DNA of 64,000 nt, taken from Populus alba (taxonomy: Eukaryota > Streptophyta > Magnoliopsida > Malpighiales > Salicaceae). The stretch lies in NCBI RefSeq assembly GCF_005239225.2, contig NC_133288.1:16808169-16872168 (forward strand), written 5' to 3'. The notes below the pieces were generated by a model, which saw nothing but the letters and a program-made list of their open reading frames with translations, ran no database searches and was not told the origin of the DNA. The first letter of the stretch is position 1. Each line of letters starts with the position of its first letter. This document shows, piece by piece, positions 45,645 to 59,507 of the stretch. A program made the translations under genes and the position numbers.

Positions 45645-45837
45645 GAATCAGAAAACACCAAGATCATCAGAAGAGACCAAATATCACCGCTAAAACAACA
45701 CAGGCAAAGCAAATAGAACCCAAAAAAAAAAAAAAAAGCATAAAATCATCAACGGAGAAGGAACTGAATAAGCGTCAGAACCCTAGCAACAACCAAGCAA
45801 AATAAATTTGAAAAAACAAATTTAGCAGTGGACTAAT

Positions 45838-46020
45838 GGTGAAAGGGGCTTGTTCTTTTTTCTTCTGCATTAGGGTTCAAATCTTCACTGTACATGTCCT
45901 ATCATTCTTCATGGTGCCTTACATGCTCACTGGGTTTACAGGATGTTCAGTGACCGTGGGATTAGTCGTGGTGCGCGCAAGCTGACCCGGACACCCATGG
46001 TAAATAAAAAAAAAAATTTT
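45838..46020 (+). mobile_element. tRNA-derived SINE (plus strand)
   Basis: The head has a box-A-like GTGGACTAATGGT at about 45828-45840 and a box-B-like GGGTTCAAATC at about 45875. This is the spacing of an internal RNA polymerase III promoter. The body ends GGATTAGTCGTGGTGCGCG, then CCGGACACCCATGG and an A-rich tail to about 46010. The 3' word GGATTAGTCG is shared with the SINE at 27230-27445. No clear target duplication was read. Confidence 0.65.
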
Positions 46021-46816
46021 TTTTTTGAAAAAACAGCCTGGGATAAAGTGATTTGTTCTCCAGTTATTTCAGGTCTGAGTTTTACTAATATGATAATATA
46101 ATAATTATTAAAAATTTATATGATAATTAATTTTAAAATTCCATAAAATTAATTAAAATACATTGTAAACTAGTATGAATATTCATTTTAATAAAAAAAA
46201 TTAAAAAAAAAAAACAACATAGTAACCAATGCACAAATTAAAAAAGAGAAAGACACACATGCAATCAACCACCAATTAACCTAAGATAATAAGGTATTTG
46301 TATGAATAAAAAATAAATTTTATCAAAAAAGATTAATAAAAAGGTAAAAAAAGTAATTTAATTTAAAGTGATGGGAAGTATAGTAATTATTATTTTTTAA
46401 AGTGTTTTATATTTAAAAATATATCAAAATAATATTTTTTTTATATTTTAAAATTTAATTTTGTTATTAATAATCAAAATAATTTAAAAAATTAAATAAA
46501 TAAATTTTAACAAATCTTTATTTAACAACGCTATAGAACAGGGCCTTGTCTAACTAGCGAAAAGCTGATATATTTTATTTTTGTGTAATAATAATTGTTT
46601 AAAAATAGAAGGGAAGGGCAAATATGATGTGAAAATAAAAACATTACCCGCAGCGGCTGGGGTAAATATATATTTATGTTAAAATATCCTCCTTAGTCCT
46701 TATCCCTCCCGAGCTCCGTCGCAACTCGCAAGTCGCAACTATACTTGATTCTGGGGACACGCAATAAATCATACAACGCTGAGCACCGAAAAAATCCTTG
46801 TCCAACCAAAATTTCC
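46021..46816. other. Intergenic DNA and 5' leader of the coiled-coil gene
   Basis: AT-rich to about 46670, then a leader without recognisable genes. MITE-like AT phrases (ATATATCAAAATAATATTTT) occur at about 46415-46520. Confidence 0.5.
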
Positions 46817-49036
46817 ATGGGAGGCCACGGCGCTGTTGAGGTAGCGAAGACGGTCATCGAGGTGGCTGACGTGGCTTGGAAAGCCATGGAATTCACCCAA
46901 CATCACCACCTCCACGAAATTCACCAACATGAATCAGCTCACGACACCAAAAGTAATTCAGTAGATGAAGAAATGGAGTCTTTAAGATCGGAGAATAAGC
47001 GTTTGAAGGATTTGCTTGAGCACAACTTGAAACTCCTTCAAAGTTTATCTGAATCTCCTTGCTTATTAAACGATTGCCCTCCTCATGTATGTAGTTACTT
47101 TTATTAATTATAAGCATGAATCTTTAAATTCTCCCTTTGTGCAAATATCTGGCACTGTTTATCTGATTAGTGGGCATCAATTATAAGCATTATCAAATAA
47201 AAAAAATATTGTTAAATTTCAAAGCTTTATCACGGAATCTATATTGAACTTTTATGGGCGTTTGTTGTTTTTCAAAAATTGCAGCTGTACAGCCGTCTAG
47301 TAGCTACTGTGGATTCTGAGAATTTCTTGACTAAAATTAAATCCCTCCAGCAGGCATCAGTTAATGAAACCGGTATTCAATTCCCTTTTAAGGAGGTTAC
47401 AGGTTTGTTAATTTCTTACACGATTCTCGATTTGTTTAGCTTTGTAGTACTCTAGTTTCTTTGATGTTCATTTGGGTTTCTTTTTATTTTTTTATTAGGG
47501 GATGATATGCAATTAGTTGAGGTTCTAATCAATGTTGATGGCAAAGAACCTAGTCGGTGGGTTTGGGTGACAGAAGACATGGTTCCTAGCAATGTTGAAG
47601 AGCGGAGTGGTATTGATGATGAGAATTATGTGGTGGTGACTGAGGAACGTGTGGTGGATGGGGTTGCTAACTTCATGGCTAAATGCATTATAGCAAACCC
47701 AAAGGCACAGGTGATGTTTTGCTCTGTTTATTAAGATGGGTTGATTCTTGATATAGTATATGTAACATGATTTCTTATGTTGTACTTGCAGAATTTGACA
47801 CCAGAGGAGCTGCAGAAAAGTAAGTTGCAATTGAACTTTAATGCTTTTCTGCTTCTCATTCTTAAGCTGAAAACCTGATTATGTGCATTTAATTTATTTC
47901 CTCACAACTATCCTCTTGTTAAATCAGAGGGACTAGCAAATATTATCTGCTTCTCTTCTTGATTGGTTGATGAGATAACCACTAACCCTGTGAAGAGGAG
48001 ACTTGACCTATACATTTATTTGTCAACAAATCATTTTTTCTCCTTGCCTATCAATTAGCTAACCGTGTAAGGATTTCAATAGGACCATCTATTTTCTAAA
48101 TTTATGCTTAAATGAAGTATACTAAGTCATGCTCAGATGGATCTATGCTGTTCAGTGTTATGCTCTTTATCCTATGATACCGTTATGGTGATATCTAAAT
48201 GTGTTTGAAATAGCAAACCATATTCTGAATCTGATGCCTAGCATTTTCAAATCTTCCTGGATATGTTCCCCTTTCTATGTAATTTGTGATGAAGTAACAT
48301 GGGTTTCGTAAAAATGAAGTGTCACTCAATTTCATATGGTCTGCAACTTGCAGTTTTGGCAAAAGCTCTGGGTGGTGTGAGCAAATTGGAAAAAGTGTTT
48401 GGTATCTGGCATGCTGGGACCATGTTTTATACCCTGGGGACCTGGGGGCTGGCTTTGGCAGGGTGAGTATTCCATCATCTTCTAATATCTGAGTTTGCAA
48501 TTCTAGCCTTCTAGGAACACAAATTCCAGGCTGGGGAGAAATTTGTGCTATGTTGTCTGATAGAAGCATGTCTCAACTTTATTTTTATTTCTAAAGAATG
48601 ATTATCAATCTTTTTTTACTGCTACCATTTCAAAGTAAAATATATTCCTAGTTGATTGGTTGAGAAAAAATAGTTTGAGAATCTAAGCAAATGAACCTTG
48701 ATTATGTCCCCGGGACCCTGAAATGCCTCGTACTGACCGGGGTCTGTGTTATAATTGCTTCTTCACCAAAATGTTTGTTGTGTTAACCGAGCAAGGAAGA
48801 CATTAGAGTGCTAAGATCATCTGCACAATTGCATGTTGTTGCCAAAAGCTCGGTGGATGGCCGCATAAATTACCTTAGTTTAGAATTAGTTAGGGATTTG
48901 AGCAGCTTTTTGTCACATTTTGTTTAAAATCTTTGACACATTTTCTGAACGCAGATTGTATCGTAGCAGAGCTGTATTGAGGCTTGCAGCAGGAGGCATT
49001 CACGCAACCAGCAAAGTTGTTTTGAAGGCCCTCTAA
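46817..49036 (+). CDS. Plant coiled-coil protein of unknown function
   Basis: Six exons with GT-AG introns: 46817-47086, 47285-47402, 47499-47710, 47792-47819, 48354-48462, 48955-49036, giving 272 aa. I recognise it only as a conserved plant-type protein with no assigned role. Features seen: a His-rich stretch (HHHLHEIHQHE, about aa 29-39); a leucine-zipper-like coiled coil (EEMESLRSENKRLKDLLEHN, about aa 53-72); an acidic central domain with RWVWVTEDMVPSN (exon 3); and a C-terminal hydrophobic part with GIWHAGTMFYTLGTWGLALA, which could be a membrane-associated helix. The start at 46817 (context TCCATGG) is preferred. An in-frame ATG at 46745 would add 24 residues. A hydrophobic C-terminus after a coiled coil may suggest membrane or organelle tethering, which is inference. 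Confidence 0.8.
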
Positions 49037-50244
49037 AGATGGCCATTCCAATCTGAATGAACAAATTGTATCATAATTGATGTGGATATCCTGGGAGCTT
49101 CAAGTTTCTCAGCTGTGTGCAAATTGCAAAACTCATGATTCTTCACCTCGCATCCTCCTTGCTTCTATTATTGTAAATGTTTGTAAATAACTTTGGCTTT
49201 CTGTTTGCAACTCTTTCAGTTAAAATGATTAGATGCTTAATTATTATACTATAATAATACAAGTTCGAATTGTGTGCACAGACAGATGGGAATCCTTCTG
49301 TTGCGGTTTTCATGTGATTAGCTTGACATCATTCTTTCTTTCTTGATTGATGATAACATGGTGATAGTCCGATGGAGAGAACGGCCGCACTTACCCCGCA
49401 TGCCCTATAAAAAACCAAGGGGGCGGTTTTTGACAGTGAGGTTAAAAATGCCATTTGTCCAAAATTTAAAAAACAATATATTTTTAAATATTTTCTAATT
49501 CAATTTCATTTTGATATTAAAAATTATTTTTTAAAAAAAATATTTTAATATATTTTTAATACATTTTTAAATTCAAAAATGTATCAGGCCCTAAGTTGTA
49601 TGATAGCACAACATCTAGATCCAAATCGCTCAAATCTTTGTGGCAATAACGACCAAAACTTGAGCTATTTGTGATTCGGAAGCTCAAAGACTACAGAATG
49701 TTAACCACCTCAGTTTTTGGTGTAAGAACAAATACAAAACTCATAAAACAATACGTACAGACAACACGATGAAATAGATTTCACAAGTAAATGAGCTGCT
49801 GCCAGCTAAATTTGCTCTCATTACTCCCCAAAAAATATCACCGGAATAACCTCTCCATTCATGGCTAGCAGAGGACTTTTGGCATTCTAGTGTCCATTCC
49901 CATATTGATTTTGTGCAGCGTATCATCACTGGGAGTGAGGTATCATATCATGCGATCAGTCATGAAAGAGCAAACCAAATCTCAATTCAACTTGATAATC
50001 AATTTAGTCGTGCATGACAATTGCCAGTCTTTAGGATTCCTAATATACTTTCAATCCCACATGCTAAATAAGAAAAAATTGTGTAATGCAGATAAGACCA
50101 TCTTCACAAGGGATCTTCAAGTTCTGGAGAAAACAAGAATCGAAACATATACAATCAATTGCCAGTGAAAAGACAAACTCGTAGTGTAATTTCATAGTAA
50201 CAGCCAAGGATGACTCACCAATGCAAATGCTTTTAAAAGAGAGA
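49037..50244. other. Convergent intergenic region
   Basis: Holds the 3' ends of the coiled-coil gene (plus) and TFB4 (minus). A MITE-like AT block with GGCGGTTTTTGACAGTGAGG at about 49420-49600 lies between them. No gene is supported. Confidence 0.45.
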
Positions 50245-53200
50245 TTATGTTTCTGGAGCCTTTCTCTTAAGATCTGATGTTGAGGAAGTATCTGATTGGG
50301 CTTGGCCAAAAACTGACCTGGAGTAAATTAAGAAATAGGTTTGCATACACTTGGAAGACAAAAGTAAAAGTTAATTGCTACCTGAAGCAAAATTTGAAAA
50401 CTTCCGCAACAGGACAAAACTCTGACCTTTTTAATAACTAGCAGACAGTTAAAAAGCCAAACAAAAATGAGGACAATACTTTCTAAATTTTGAAAAGAGC
50501 TGGATCAGAACTTGCCTCTAAAACTACCCATTAATATTACTCTTTTATCATGAAATCAAATACCACAAATAGTAATGGCAGCCAGTGTGTCAAATTTTGT
50601 AATATAACTAGGAAAAAGCAAGTATCTACTCACCCACAAGTTGAACACTTCTTGTGATGATTGCAGAATATTGACAAACATACAGAACATATGTAGCCCA
50701 TATCAATTGTGGTTTTATGGCAAAAACACCTGGAAAATGCACAATTTGATAAGATAAACTGCAATATAAATCATAAAGCAAGAAGAAGAGAAGAAATTCT
50801 TCCTCCGGTAAATTTACACATGCAAAGAGATTTTCTTTATATGGCTAATTGACTACAGAAGTATGATGCAAACATACAAGGCACATGCAGATGATAAAGT
50901 TGTCTTTCTATTCGGGATTGTAGCTAGCAATTTCAATCTCATAAAAGAATAGCAAACCATTTTATAACATGAGTTGATACCCCAGAATCTCATAAAACTC
51001 AGGTATACCTCTTGAAAATGATTATATCCTTGACACTAGTGCATGATGTTGTCTAGTTATTCAAGTTTTTGACAACGCAATCTAGGTAACAAGGGCTCAT
51101 GAAAAGATTCCAGAGGAATTGACAATCTACAATTGTTCAAAAACTCACGATGCACGGAAGTCAACACCAGCAGGTCTTGGAAGTTGTATGAAGCTACGAG
51201 AGTGCAAATCAGTTGCAAAAACAGTCTGCATGAAATAAAAATACCAAATTAACATCAAGATAGATGCTGGAACAAGAGGAAAGTGAAAAACTGTCAACCA
51301 AATTTAATTAACAGAGTTTCATGTTCAACCAATGGATGGGAAAAACTTGCTTACGCATGAGGGTGCAAACAAGATAAGATAAGAGAACCAAACAATGTTT
51401 TGATTTATCTAGAAACAACCATGTAGCTTCTTTTCATAATATACTAACAAATTAAAGCATACCGTCAAATATTGGAATAGCCCATCCAGATGTTGGGGCT
51501 TAACATATACACCTGCGGTTATGTAGGAGGCCTGTTTCACATGAACTACAGGCAATTAGAAAATCAGATAATGTGCACAGAATTTGCTAGGCAAACCCAT
51601 CAATGAGGATACAATACCTGCTGCAAGAAGGCTGAATTATGAGCACCAACATAACAGGAATCTATAGGCACCTGCAGCAAAGAGCAATCAGATAATGCTT
51701 ACAAGTCTTAAAGAAGTCAACTGCAATGTACATGAAGGCAGGTTACAAATACTGTTGTGATGCTCATTTTTGTTTTTCTTAGGAATGAAACATGTAAGCA
51801 CCAAACAATATCTATCCGAGTGATTATCTTTAACATATTGGAATCAAGATATTCTGAGAGAGAAAAAAAGGCAGCAGAAATGAAAATAACTTAACAAGCA
51901 TATGAAGTCCTTAGCAGTGTGCGTGAACGCAACTTTTATCCTGTGTCAGGTTAATATGAAGTTTGGAGCCTTTATTGAGTGGGGTAACTATGCTCACATT
52001 GAAGACGAACAAAAAACAGTAAATATAAAAACAATTTCAATGAAATTATGCTCAATATTGTGAGGGCTCATAAAAAAGCCTGGTATCAGTTCCAGAGAAG
52101 GTGAACAATGAATTGTGGGGGAAAAAGGGGTTATAACAAGTCATTCTGGATGATGCAAAGTTTGTGATTTATGAAGAGGAAAAGGTAGCTGATCAAGATG
52201 AAAAGAAGAGAGCATCTCAGAAACGGGCCAATACAAGATTGTATGAGCAGAATGTAAAACAACTAAAAAAACTAGAAGCATTAGAGTACCATAGAGCGTT
52301 GTGCAGAGAATATTGAATTCATTACTGCAACATATCTGGAAAGACCAGAAACAATGTGTAAAAGCTTGAGGAAAAGGATAGCGGACAAATGAAAAGAATA
52401 TTAACAACATACTGTTCAGGCCCATCCGGGGATCCCTGCAAACACAAAATCTGCCCTTGTATGTCAGTAACACAGTTAAACAAAATGATAAAAAGGGATT
52501 TAGTAGTTGCCCAATGGCACGATAAAGCAAGAGAAGATCAAAAGCAATGCACACGACCCTCAACTGGATTGACCACGCAGAATGATTTCCGAACTCCAGA
52601 TGCTAATTAATTTGAGATTACAATAAAAACAAAATTTAAACAACATTTATCATTAATTTGCATAATGATCGATATTCAAGGGCTTGGTTGATGGTACAAT
52701 GAGAATTTCTCAAATGTCATGGTCGAATTTCCGCAGACAAACACAACTAACTGCCTTAGAAAACAAATATGTGAAAAATACTCACTCGAGGTTGAGGATG
52801 GAGTGGTCCTGAACGAAAAACCCTCTGTATATCTATTCACCGAGTTAAATAAACCACACAAATCCACCGAGATGAATCGATAACAAATCAACTTAAGAAA
52901 TGCAGCATTGTTAAGCATGTAGGATACAGCAAAGGGCCATGGACAAGGCGCCTGAGAGCAACGAAGACTTGATCGCTCTTTGAGACTGCTCTTTCCCCAG
53001 TTTCTCGTCTTTGATCATAAACTCCTCCAACTTCTGCAACAAATTGGAATAAAGAGACGGCATTCTCCCATCCTCCGAGCCCAGCTGACTCGCATCCGAA
53101 GAAGAATCATAAATGTAATCACAAGTATTATACCCAGAAGCAATCACCACCACTTGGTTCAGTTGATTTAGCAGCAAAATCGAGTTCACAAACGCCAGCA

Positions 53201-53508
53201 CCTGCAAAAAAAAATATTTATATCGAATCAATCCCTTTTAAAAAATTTATTTATCGGGGAGAGTTAGGGTTTCAGAGAGAGATTACGTGAGAAAGGAATT
53301 GGGAGAATGAGAGGGAAGAAGATGCTGTCCAAAAGAAGGGATTGGTGTCTAATAACACCACTACAAGGCTAACATCATCTGCAATTAACAACGTAATTAA
53401 TCAGTTGTTTAATTAATTAATTAATTAGTTAACAATGGAGATAGATATATACAGATAACTAACTAATGGAGAGAGACCAGAGTAGAGTTTTGAAGGAACT
53501 GAAGTCAT
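50245..53508 (-). CDS. TFB4: TFIIH core subunit TFB4 (p34, GTF2H3)
   Basis: Eleven exons on minus: 53478-53508, 53287-53378, 52928-53201, 52786-52832, 52413-52450, 52290-52335, 51618-51671, 51463-51531, 51149-51225, 50634-50729, 50245-50317, giving 298 aa, the usual size of the subunit. TFB4 pairs with the p44 subunit in TFIIH, the nuclear complex for promoter opening and nucleotide-excision repair. A von Willebrand A-like fold begins with [12 protein letters not shown] (about aa 14-25) and continues through [20 protein letters not shown] and [20 protein letters not shown]. The C-terminal zinc-binding part (exon 10) contains the CFCH, CSVC, FCNHH and CSTCG cysteines. A short basic tail (DLKRKAPET) ends the protein. 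Every exon join preserves the frame. Confidence 0.93.
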
Positions 53509-55847
53509 CAGAGAGATTTTCTTCTCTTGATTTCAGCGTTTTGGAGATTTTTTTTTTTTTTTTCAGGCTTCTCTTCTCTTCTCTTTTATGACGTTGAACC
53601 CAGTTTCTTAGGTTTTTGTTCTGTATCACGGAATTTCTTTAACGAATAGATCCCTCGTCTAAATAAATGGCATTTCTAGTAATTAATATCAGTTCGTTGG
53701 TCATTTATTTCATCTCTCATTTTTCGTGGATGCAAAAAGGCACGCTGGCACCTCTATTTTTGCCCCTAATTGTCTAATTATCAAACGACTTGACCTATAC
53801 TAATATTAATTTACTTTATATGTCCCTTTACAAAACTTTTGGCTCCACAGGAACTTTTTGAAATCAAATTTTTATTTAATTATATATAATAAAATAACTA
53901 TTTAAAAAAATTAACAAAAAAATTTGAAAAAAAAATTATTTTTTTGTCAATTTTTTTCTTTTTTAAGTCATGTAATTTTCCTAATAAGTTCTTTTATAGC
54001 AAAATAGTTAATTTAATAAAAAGTTTAAGTAATAAAAAACAAAATCCACAAAAATTATAATGATTTGAACTAATAAGAAGAGATTATATATTTTTTAATT
54101 AAAAACCTAATTTTTTTTAATTTCTAGATCCTTTTTACATAAGAATATATTTTTTATGTAAAGTATATTTTTATTTGAATACCAAATATTCTTTATGAGG
54201 TTTAATTAGTTTTTTTTTAAGGCTAAGGTGATGTAAATCATAAATTATTTAAATGTTTAATCTTTAAACTCTAATTTACACTAATTAATAGTGACAAATC
54301 TTATAAAACTTTTTTTTTAAAAAAATAAAGAGATAATTATACATTTGAGTTATAGCTTTGTATTTTTATTTTTGTGTTTCTCTATACATATATTTTATAA
54401 CTTATATAGTTTTTCTCTTTGCTAAAAAAATATAAGGCATATCATTCTATTTATAGGAAAATCATAATAATCCTATAAATAGAAAAAATATTATTTTACT
54501 CCCTAAATAATATCACATATATTATTTTATGATAATTTTAAAAATTTATCTAATCAAGTTCTTACTTGATTTTTCTAGGTCTAAAATCGTAATTCATGTA
54601 TTAATTACATTCAGTTTTTGATTTTCAAATCTTATAGTTCAAGCAAGTCATACTTAATTAGTCATCCTTATTAATTTTTTTTACCAAAAATTTTATTGTG
54701 TGTGATCTATTAGATTCATAATATGTTGGCTCAAATATAAGTTATAATCATAATCAACAATTGAACAATTTGTTTAGATAAATTAAATATAAATTAAATA
54801 ATTTAATTAATTATCAATTAAGCAGTTAATTAATTAATATTTAAAAATCAAGTGCAGTGTTTTAGCAACATGTCATGATCTTCCATTCATATGGGTTTGA
54901 TTTAACCTTTTAGTTGGTAGTTTCTCAGTGTAATTGTTATTTTTTTAAAAAAAAATATATTTCAGTTTTGACATTAAAGCATTGAGTGTGTATGCCCTGT
55001 TAAATTATGTTTATTCTCAAAACTTATAGTCATTGATTGATTTCTTGAATAAGATTTGAAACTCTTATTCCACTTACACAATGATTTCACAGTTATTACT
55101 ACTTGAGAACACGTAAAGCATTTTTTTTCTAATTTTTCTAATATATTCAAAGTGATAGATCCTCTCTTGATCACTCAAATACCTTCATATAGTTCATATT
55201 AAACGCAATGCCTATCCATTTTATATAATTTTTGTGCAAGTCGGCTCAGTATACATGTTACCTGACAATCACCTATATAATATTTATATGTATTTCTAGT
55301 ACCTTAACTTATGAGAGTAACAATTTCTTTTTATACAAGAAATAATATAAAAAAATACTAGTCTTCGTAACTCAAATTAATATTCAACTTTAATAAAGCG
55401 TTGATCAGGAAAATTTAGAAATAATGCTTTAATACAATAAAAATCTCAAAATTATAAAAAAAAAATTTATAATTTTATTTACAAAACATCTTTGTTATAA
55501 GAACTTTATCTTCACTCTAAATTTATTAATCAAACAATAGTTTTATTAATCAAAGATAAACGAATATTAAAGACAAGAAAAAACTTTATCAATTGTAAAT
55601 ATATTGATAAACGAATATTAAAGATAAATAAATATTTTGTATGAACAAAGTTAGCTAATCAGTTAGTTAGCATCAGATGTAACTAACTGATTAGCTATAT
55701 AATATATGCACTAAAAATATATCACTTGCATTAAAGCCAATACAATATCTCCCCATGTGGTGATCATATTTCTATTGAAACAATGACTTAATAAGAGAAT
55801 TTGCAAGATTCTTTTTAATGAATATTCACTTTATCTTTATATTTTTC
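53509..55847. other. Intergenic DNA upstream of TFB4
   Basis: Promoter and leader of TFB4 lie next to 53508. From about 53750 the DNA is very AT-rich with no supported gene. Confidence 0.5.
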
Positions 55848-56335
55848 TTTCAACGATTTATCTAATCAAATAGAATCATTTAATTACATGCTTAGATTAT
55901 TAATGAGACTTTGATTCCTTCACTTATGTAATTTCTATGATGTTATCATAATATAATGTTGTTGGATCAACAATATTAGAACCTACACCTAGTTCAATAA
56001 TTAATTTCTTGATCCAAATAATTTTTTTTATCACTTTAGATGTAAAAGCGTATTCAACTTTAGTTGTAAAATCCATCATTGTTTTTTGTTTGAAACTCTT
56101 TCAACTCACAACAACACTATTTAAAGTAAAATATATCATGATGAAGTTTTTTATATCATTAATATCTGGTTAAAAACTAGCATTTAAATAACCACAAACT
56201 ACAAGTTCATCTTTTCCATAGAGCAAAAAGATATTTTTTTATTCTTTTTAAGTATTTATGAGTAGTTTTAACTATTTTTCAACTAACCTCACCTGAATTA
56301 GATCAATATCTACTTATTATATTTAAAGCATATGT
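55848..56335 (-). mobile_element. Ty1/copia RT-RNase H remnant
   Basis: Minus-strand translation across frames shows the end of a copia reverse transcriptase and its RNase H in the correct order: KTTHKYLKRIKKYLF, DELVVCGYLNASF, FTLNSVVVS, FTTKVEYAFTSKVIKKIIW, and a final HLIRE-like motif. Many stops and frame changes show it is long dead. No LTRs were found around it. Confidence 0.65.
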
Positions 56336-57157
56336 ATAATACTATATAATTAAAACAACCCATTAAATATGCTAATTTTTTAAATGCAACCCATTAACGG
56401 CATTATTTTTTCACAAACCATATCCACGTGCTACCTTTCCAAAATTTGTTTGAAAGGGTGCAATTTTGAAAGAAAAAAAATAGAGATGCAAATGAAATGC
56501 TTTTTAATGGCCTTCTTCCACGAGATCATGGCAAGTCGAAAGGCCGGGGCCACCCGAGGCCGATGATTTTCAGCTGAACCTTGTTTTCTTCCCCGCCACT
56601 ACTCTCTCTTACCTTGTATCATAGTGATACTTTATAGATGCATCATATTTTGTTTTGATTTCTAGTTTTTTTCCAGGTATTTTCTTCTTCTAATTTCATA
56701 CTATCAATCAAATAAAAACATTTATATTGCAGATAAATTTATTGTGAAACATGAACGGATAACCTAATTTTCTGGGGTGCAAAATTTCTAAACTTGTTAA
56801 TCATGCCACTCTACAACACTAAATTTTTACTGCAAAGAAGATAATTTTTAAGGGTTTTTTATAAACAGCATAGAACACAATTGTGAACAAATATCATTGA
56901 GCTCTGGATAGTTTAAGCGAAGAATGAATAACAAAAGGGCAACTGCCCATGGCAAGCCTTATGGTACATAATGCAGCAAGCCAGCAGATCAAAATACCAA
57001 CCAGGCACGTAGACAGCCCATGGTTTCCCGTATCTCAGTTTTAAGTGATAGAGGTAAAACTAACAATGTTACATACAACAGAAAAGGACCTATTAAGAAA
57101 GAAACAAACCACACGAACCAAAACTATGCCACCTGGACAAGCAGTTTCATGGTAAAA
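56336..57157. other. Intergenic DNA and 3' end of the LysM gene
   Basis: No gene is supported. The right part is presumably the 3' untranslated region of the minus-strand LysM gene. Confidence 0.45.
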
Positions 57158-59507
57158 CTACAATGGAATGGAGGCCATGGCAAACAAGAATAGCACAGCT
57201 GCAATTACGAGAGTGGATGATGGATTGGCCGAGAACGAAGCAGAAAAACTTCCACTTGGGCCACTTGCTGGAGATAATCCAGGAAGTGATCCAGTAGCTG
57301 GCACAACTCCTGTCTTGGGTGTCGGTGTCGGTGTACTAGAACCATCTGACTGAGGTGCAGGTGCTGGAGCAAAAGTTGAATCCTTGATCACTGTGGTAGG
57401 TGGTGCTACCAGGGGAGGAAATTGTTGCAGGCCTACAACATTTTTTTAACACAAAGCCAAACCAGTTTAACCATTGTGCAAAAGGAATAGTAGAATAAAG
57501 CTTTACAGATTGATTCAATTGGCAACACCACACAAGATAATATCAAATTTGTTTAATTTCAACCTTTCTGCATTTCAAGTTTCAAAGTTGTGTTCACCGT
57601 GTTGATGGATCAGCGCAGAAGGTTGGTAGTGACAAAAGATACCGTGCTAAGAGAATTCATCTAGATTTGCTGAGATGTTTTTTCATGCTAAATACTAGTG
57701 ATACTATGAAGATCTACTTTTTGATTCACTAACATGGCATGGTCATAATCAATCATCATCAAAGAATAAGCAATCTGATTTTGATTAAAGGAATAGAGCA
57801 ACCGGTTATTTAACACTGAACCAGTCACTTATGAGATGATAACATTTTACAAAAAATATTGAACTTTCCACATTCCACACAAGCCCCCAAGAGTGATCAA
57901 TTTCAATTGCCCCATAAATTAAACATCATTTATCAAACTTTTACCTGGACATCGAGGTTGAAGAGATGTTGACAGCCTGCATGAAGATAAAAAGAGAATC
58001 GAAAGGGTTCAGCCATCAGGAGGCAACGACACTACACAAGGAACATGCTCAAGAAACTACTAAAGAATTAGAAAAGGTAAGAAGTGCAGCATACGTGGCT
58101 ATAATAGTTCCATTGACATATCCACCATAGCTACAAGAAGTTACTTTACATCCAGCACTACTCTGCTGCCATGTAACATTCCCAAGCATGAGATTGCTAT
58201 TCCTACATTGCATGCTCGAACAAGAAACTGCCAAGGAAGCAGGCATGCAGTACAAACTACACCAAAAGCAAAATAATAAGGTGAAAAGGCAAGTTGCAGT
58301 TCAAGAATATCAACATTAAAGTCAAAGAAACAGATTACTTGAGGTTTCCAGGTCCACAACTGCATTGGACACAGTGACTTGCAGAGATAGCATAGCTACC
58401 ATTTGGCACAATCAAACCAAAATCAGAAGCATATCTTGGAAACTTGGAAGCACAAGCTGCAATGCAAGAAATAAAGAAATGCTCCTTATCCATGTCATTG
58501 ATATGAACAATATGATCACTTACAAAAGACACTATTATTGAAAACAAATGCAGCGGCAAATTTAGCCATTACGGCTTTGCCCATTTCTTTACCACAGTAA
58601 CCAAACGAATTTAATACATGTTGATATAACTAAATTTCAGAAGAATTGAATGAAATTCAACTGAGTGACAGTAAATATCAAGCAAGCTCACTAAAGCCAG
58701 CCTCCTATCAGCTAAATGTTAGCAACTAACAAGATCACTAAAGAGTAGCTAAATTAATTACATAAAAAAAACAAAATGATCACTTCCCGATAAAACCCAC
58801 GAAGGAAAGTGACAGCAACACACAACTCTTTAAACTACACCCCAACATATATTACCTGGCAATGGTACAGCAAGTATATCGCCAGCCATGATTGCAATAC
58901 TCCCCATGGCATTAACATTCATCAAATCAGTTAGTGTAGTTGCATACCGTGCAGCAATGGCAGCTAGAGTGTCCACCTCCTTGACAACATAAGACAAATA
59001 AATAGCAGGCAACGAATTATCCGTCCCATTAAAGCAAGTACAAGGCAAAGGAACAACAAGGCTCTGCCCCACATCAAGCACTGAAGGATCATCAATTGAA
59101 TTCGCCTCCTTTATCTGGTCCGCAGAAACCAAACCTGCATAAATTGAGTCGGCAATGATAGATAATGTATCTGAGGGTCTTGTTTTGTAGTGGGTCGAGA
59201 CGGATTTGCGGATTCCATCAACACAAGAGCAAGTGATGGGGATTTTGAGGAAGAGTTGCGAAGGGAGGATGTGGTTTTCGACATCTGGGTAAGAGATATC
59301 GATGGCGTTGGCTGTGAGGAGAGCTACTGGATCAATTTGGAAGAGGGAAGCCACTTCTGAGACTTTGAGGTCTGTGTAAAGTGTATAGGCAAGAAGAGCA
59401 TTGCAGGAGTCAGAGTTAGAGCAGGGTTCGATTGTGGATTTGGAGGTCACTAAAGCCACTACATTGACGAAAATCAAGATAAAGGTTATGAATCTTGGGT
59501 TAGGCAT
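57158..59507 (-). CDS. LYM1: LysM GPI-anchored receptor-like protein (LYM1/LYM3 type)
   Basis: Five exons on minus: 58856-59507, 58339-58456, 58095-58256, 57945-57976, 57158-57432, giving 412 aa, close to Arabidopsis LYM1/LYM3. These proteins sit on the outer plasma membrane and bind bacterial peptidoglycan, working with the LysM kinase CERK1 in immunity. Seen here: a signal peptide (aa 1-22, FITFILIFVNVVALV); cysteine pairs including ITCSC and PCTCF around the LysM modules; a LysM at about aa 109-155 (SDTLSIIADSIYAGLVSADQ, SLVVPLPC); a second at about aa 173-217 (VDTLAAIAARYATTLTDLMN); and a Cys-rich domain with N-glycosylation sites (NGS, NVT, NGT). A Pro/Ser/Thr/Ala-rich spacer and a hydrophobic C-tail (STLVIAAVLFLFAMAS) are typical of GPI attachment. 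There is no kinase domain. LYM1 versus LYM3 cannot be separated by eye. Confidence 0.9.

Noticed and set aside
52141..52563. 140-aa minus-strand ORF within TFB4
   Set aside because: It spans intron sequence between two short TFB4 exons and does not follow the splice frame.
57168..57353. Plus-strand ORF over the Pro-rich part of the LysM gene
   Set aside because: Antisense shadow of exon 5; the minus frame has the GPI-type tail and correct splice joins.
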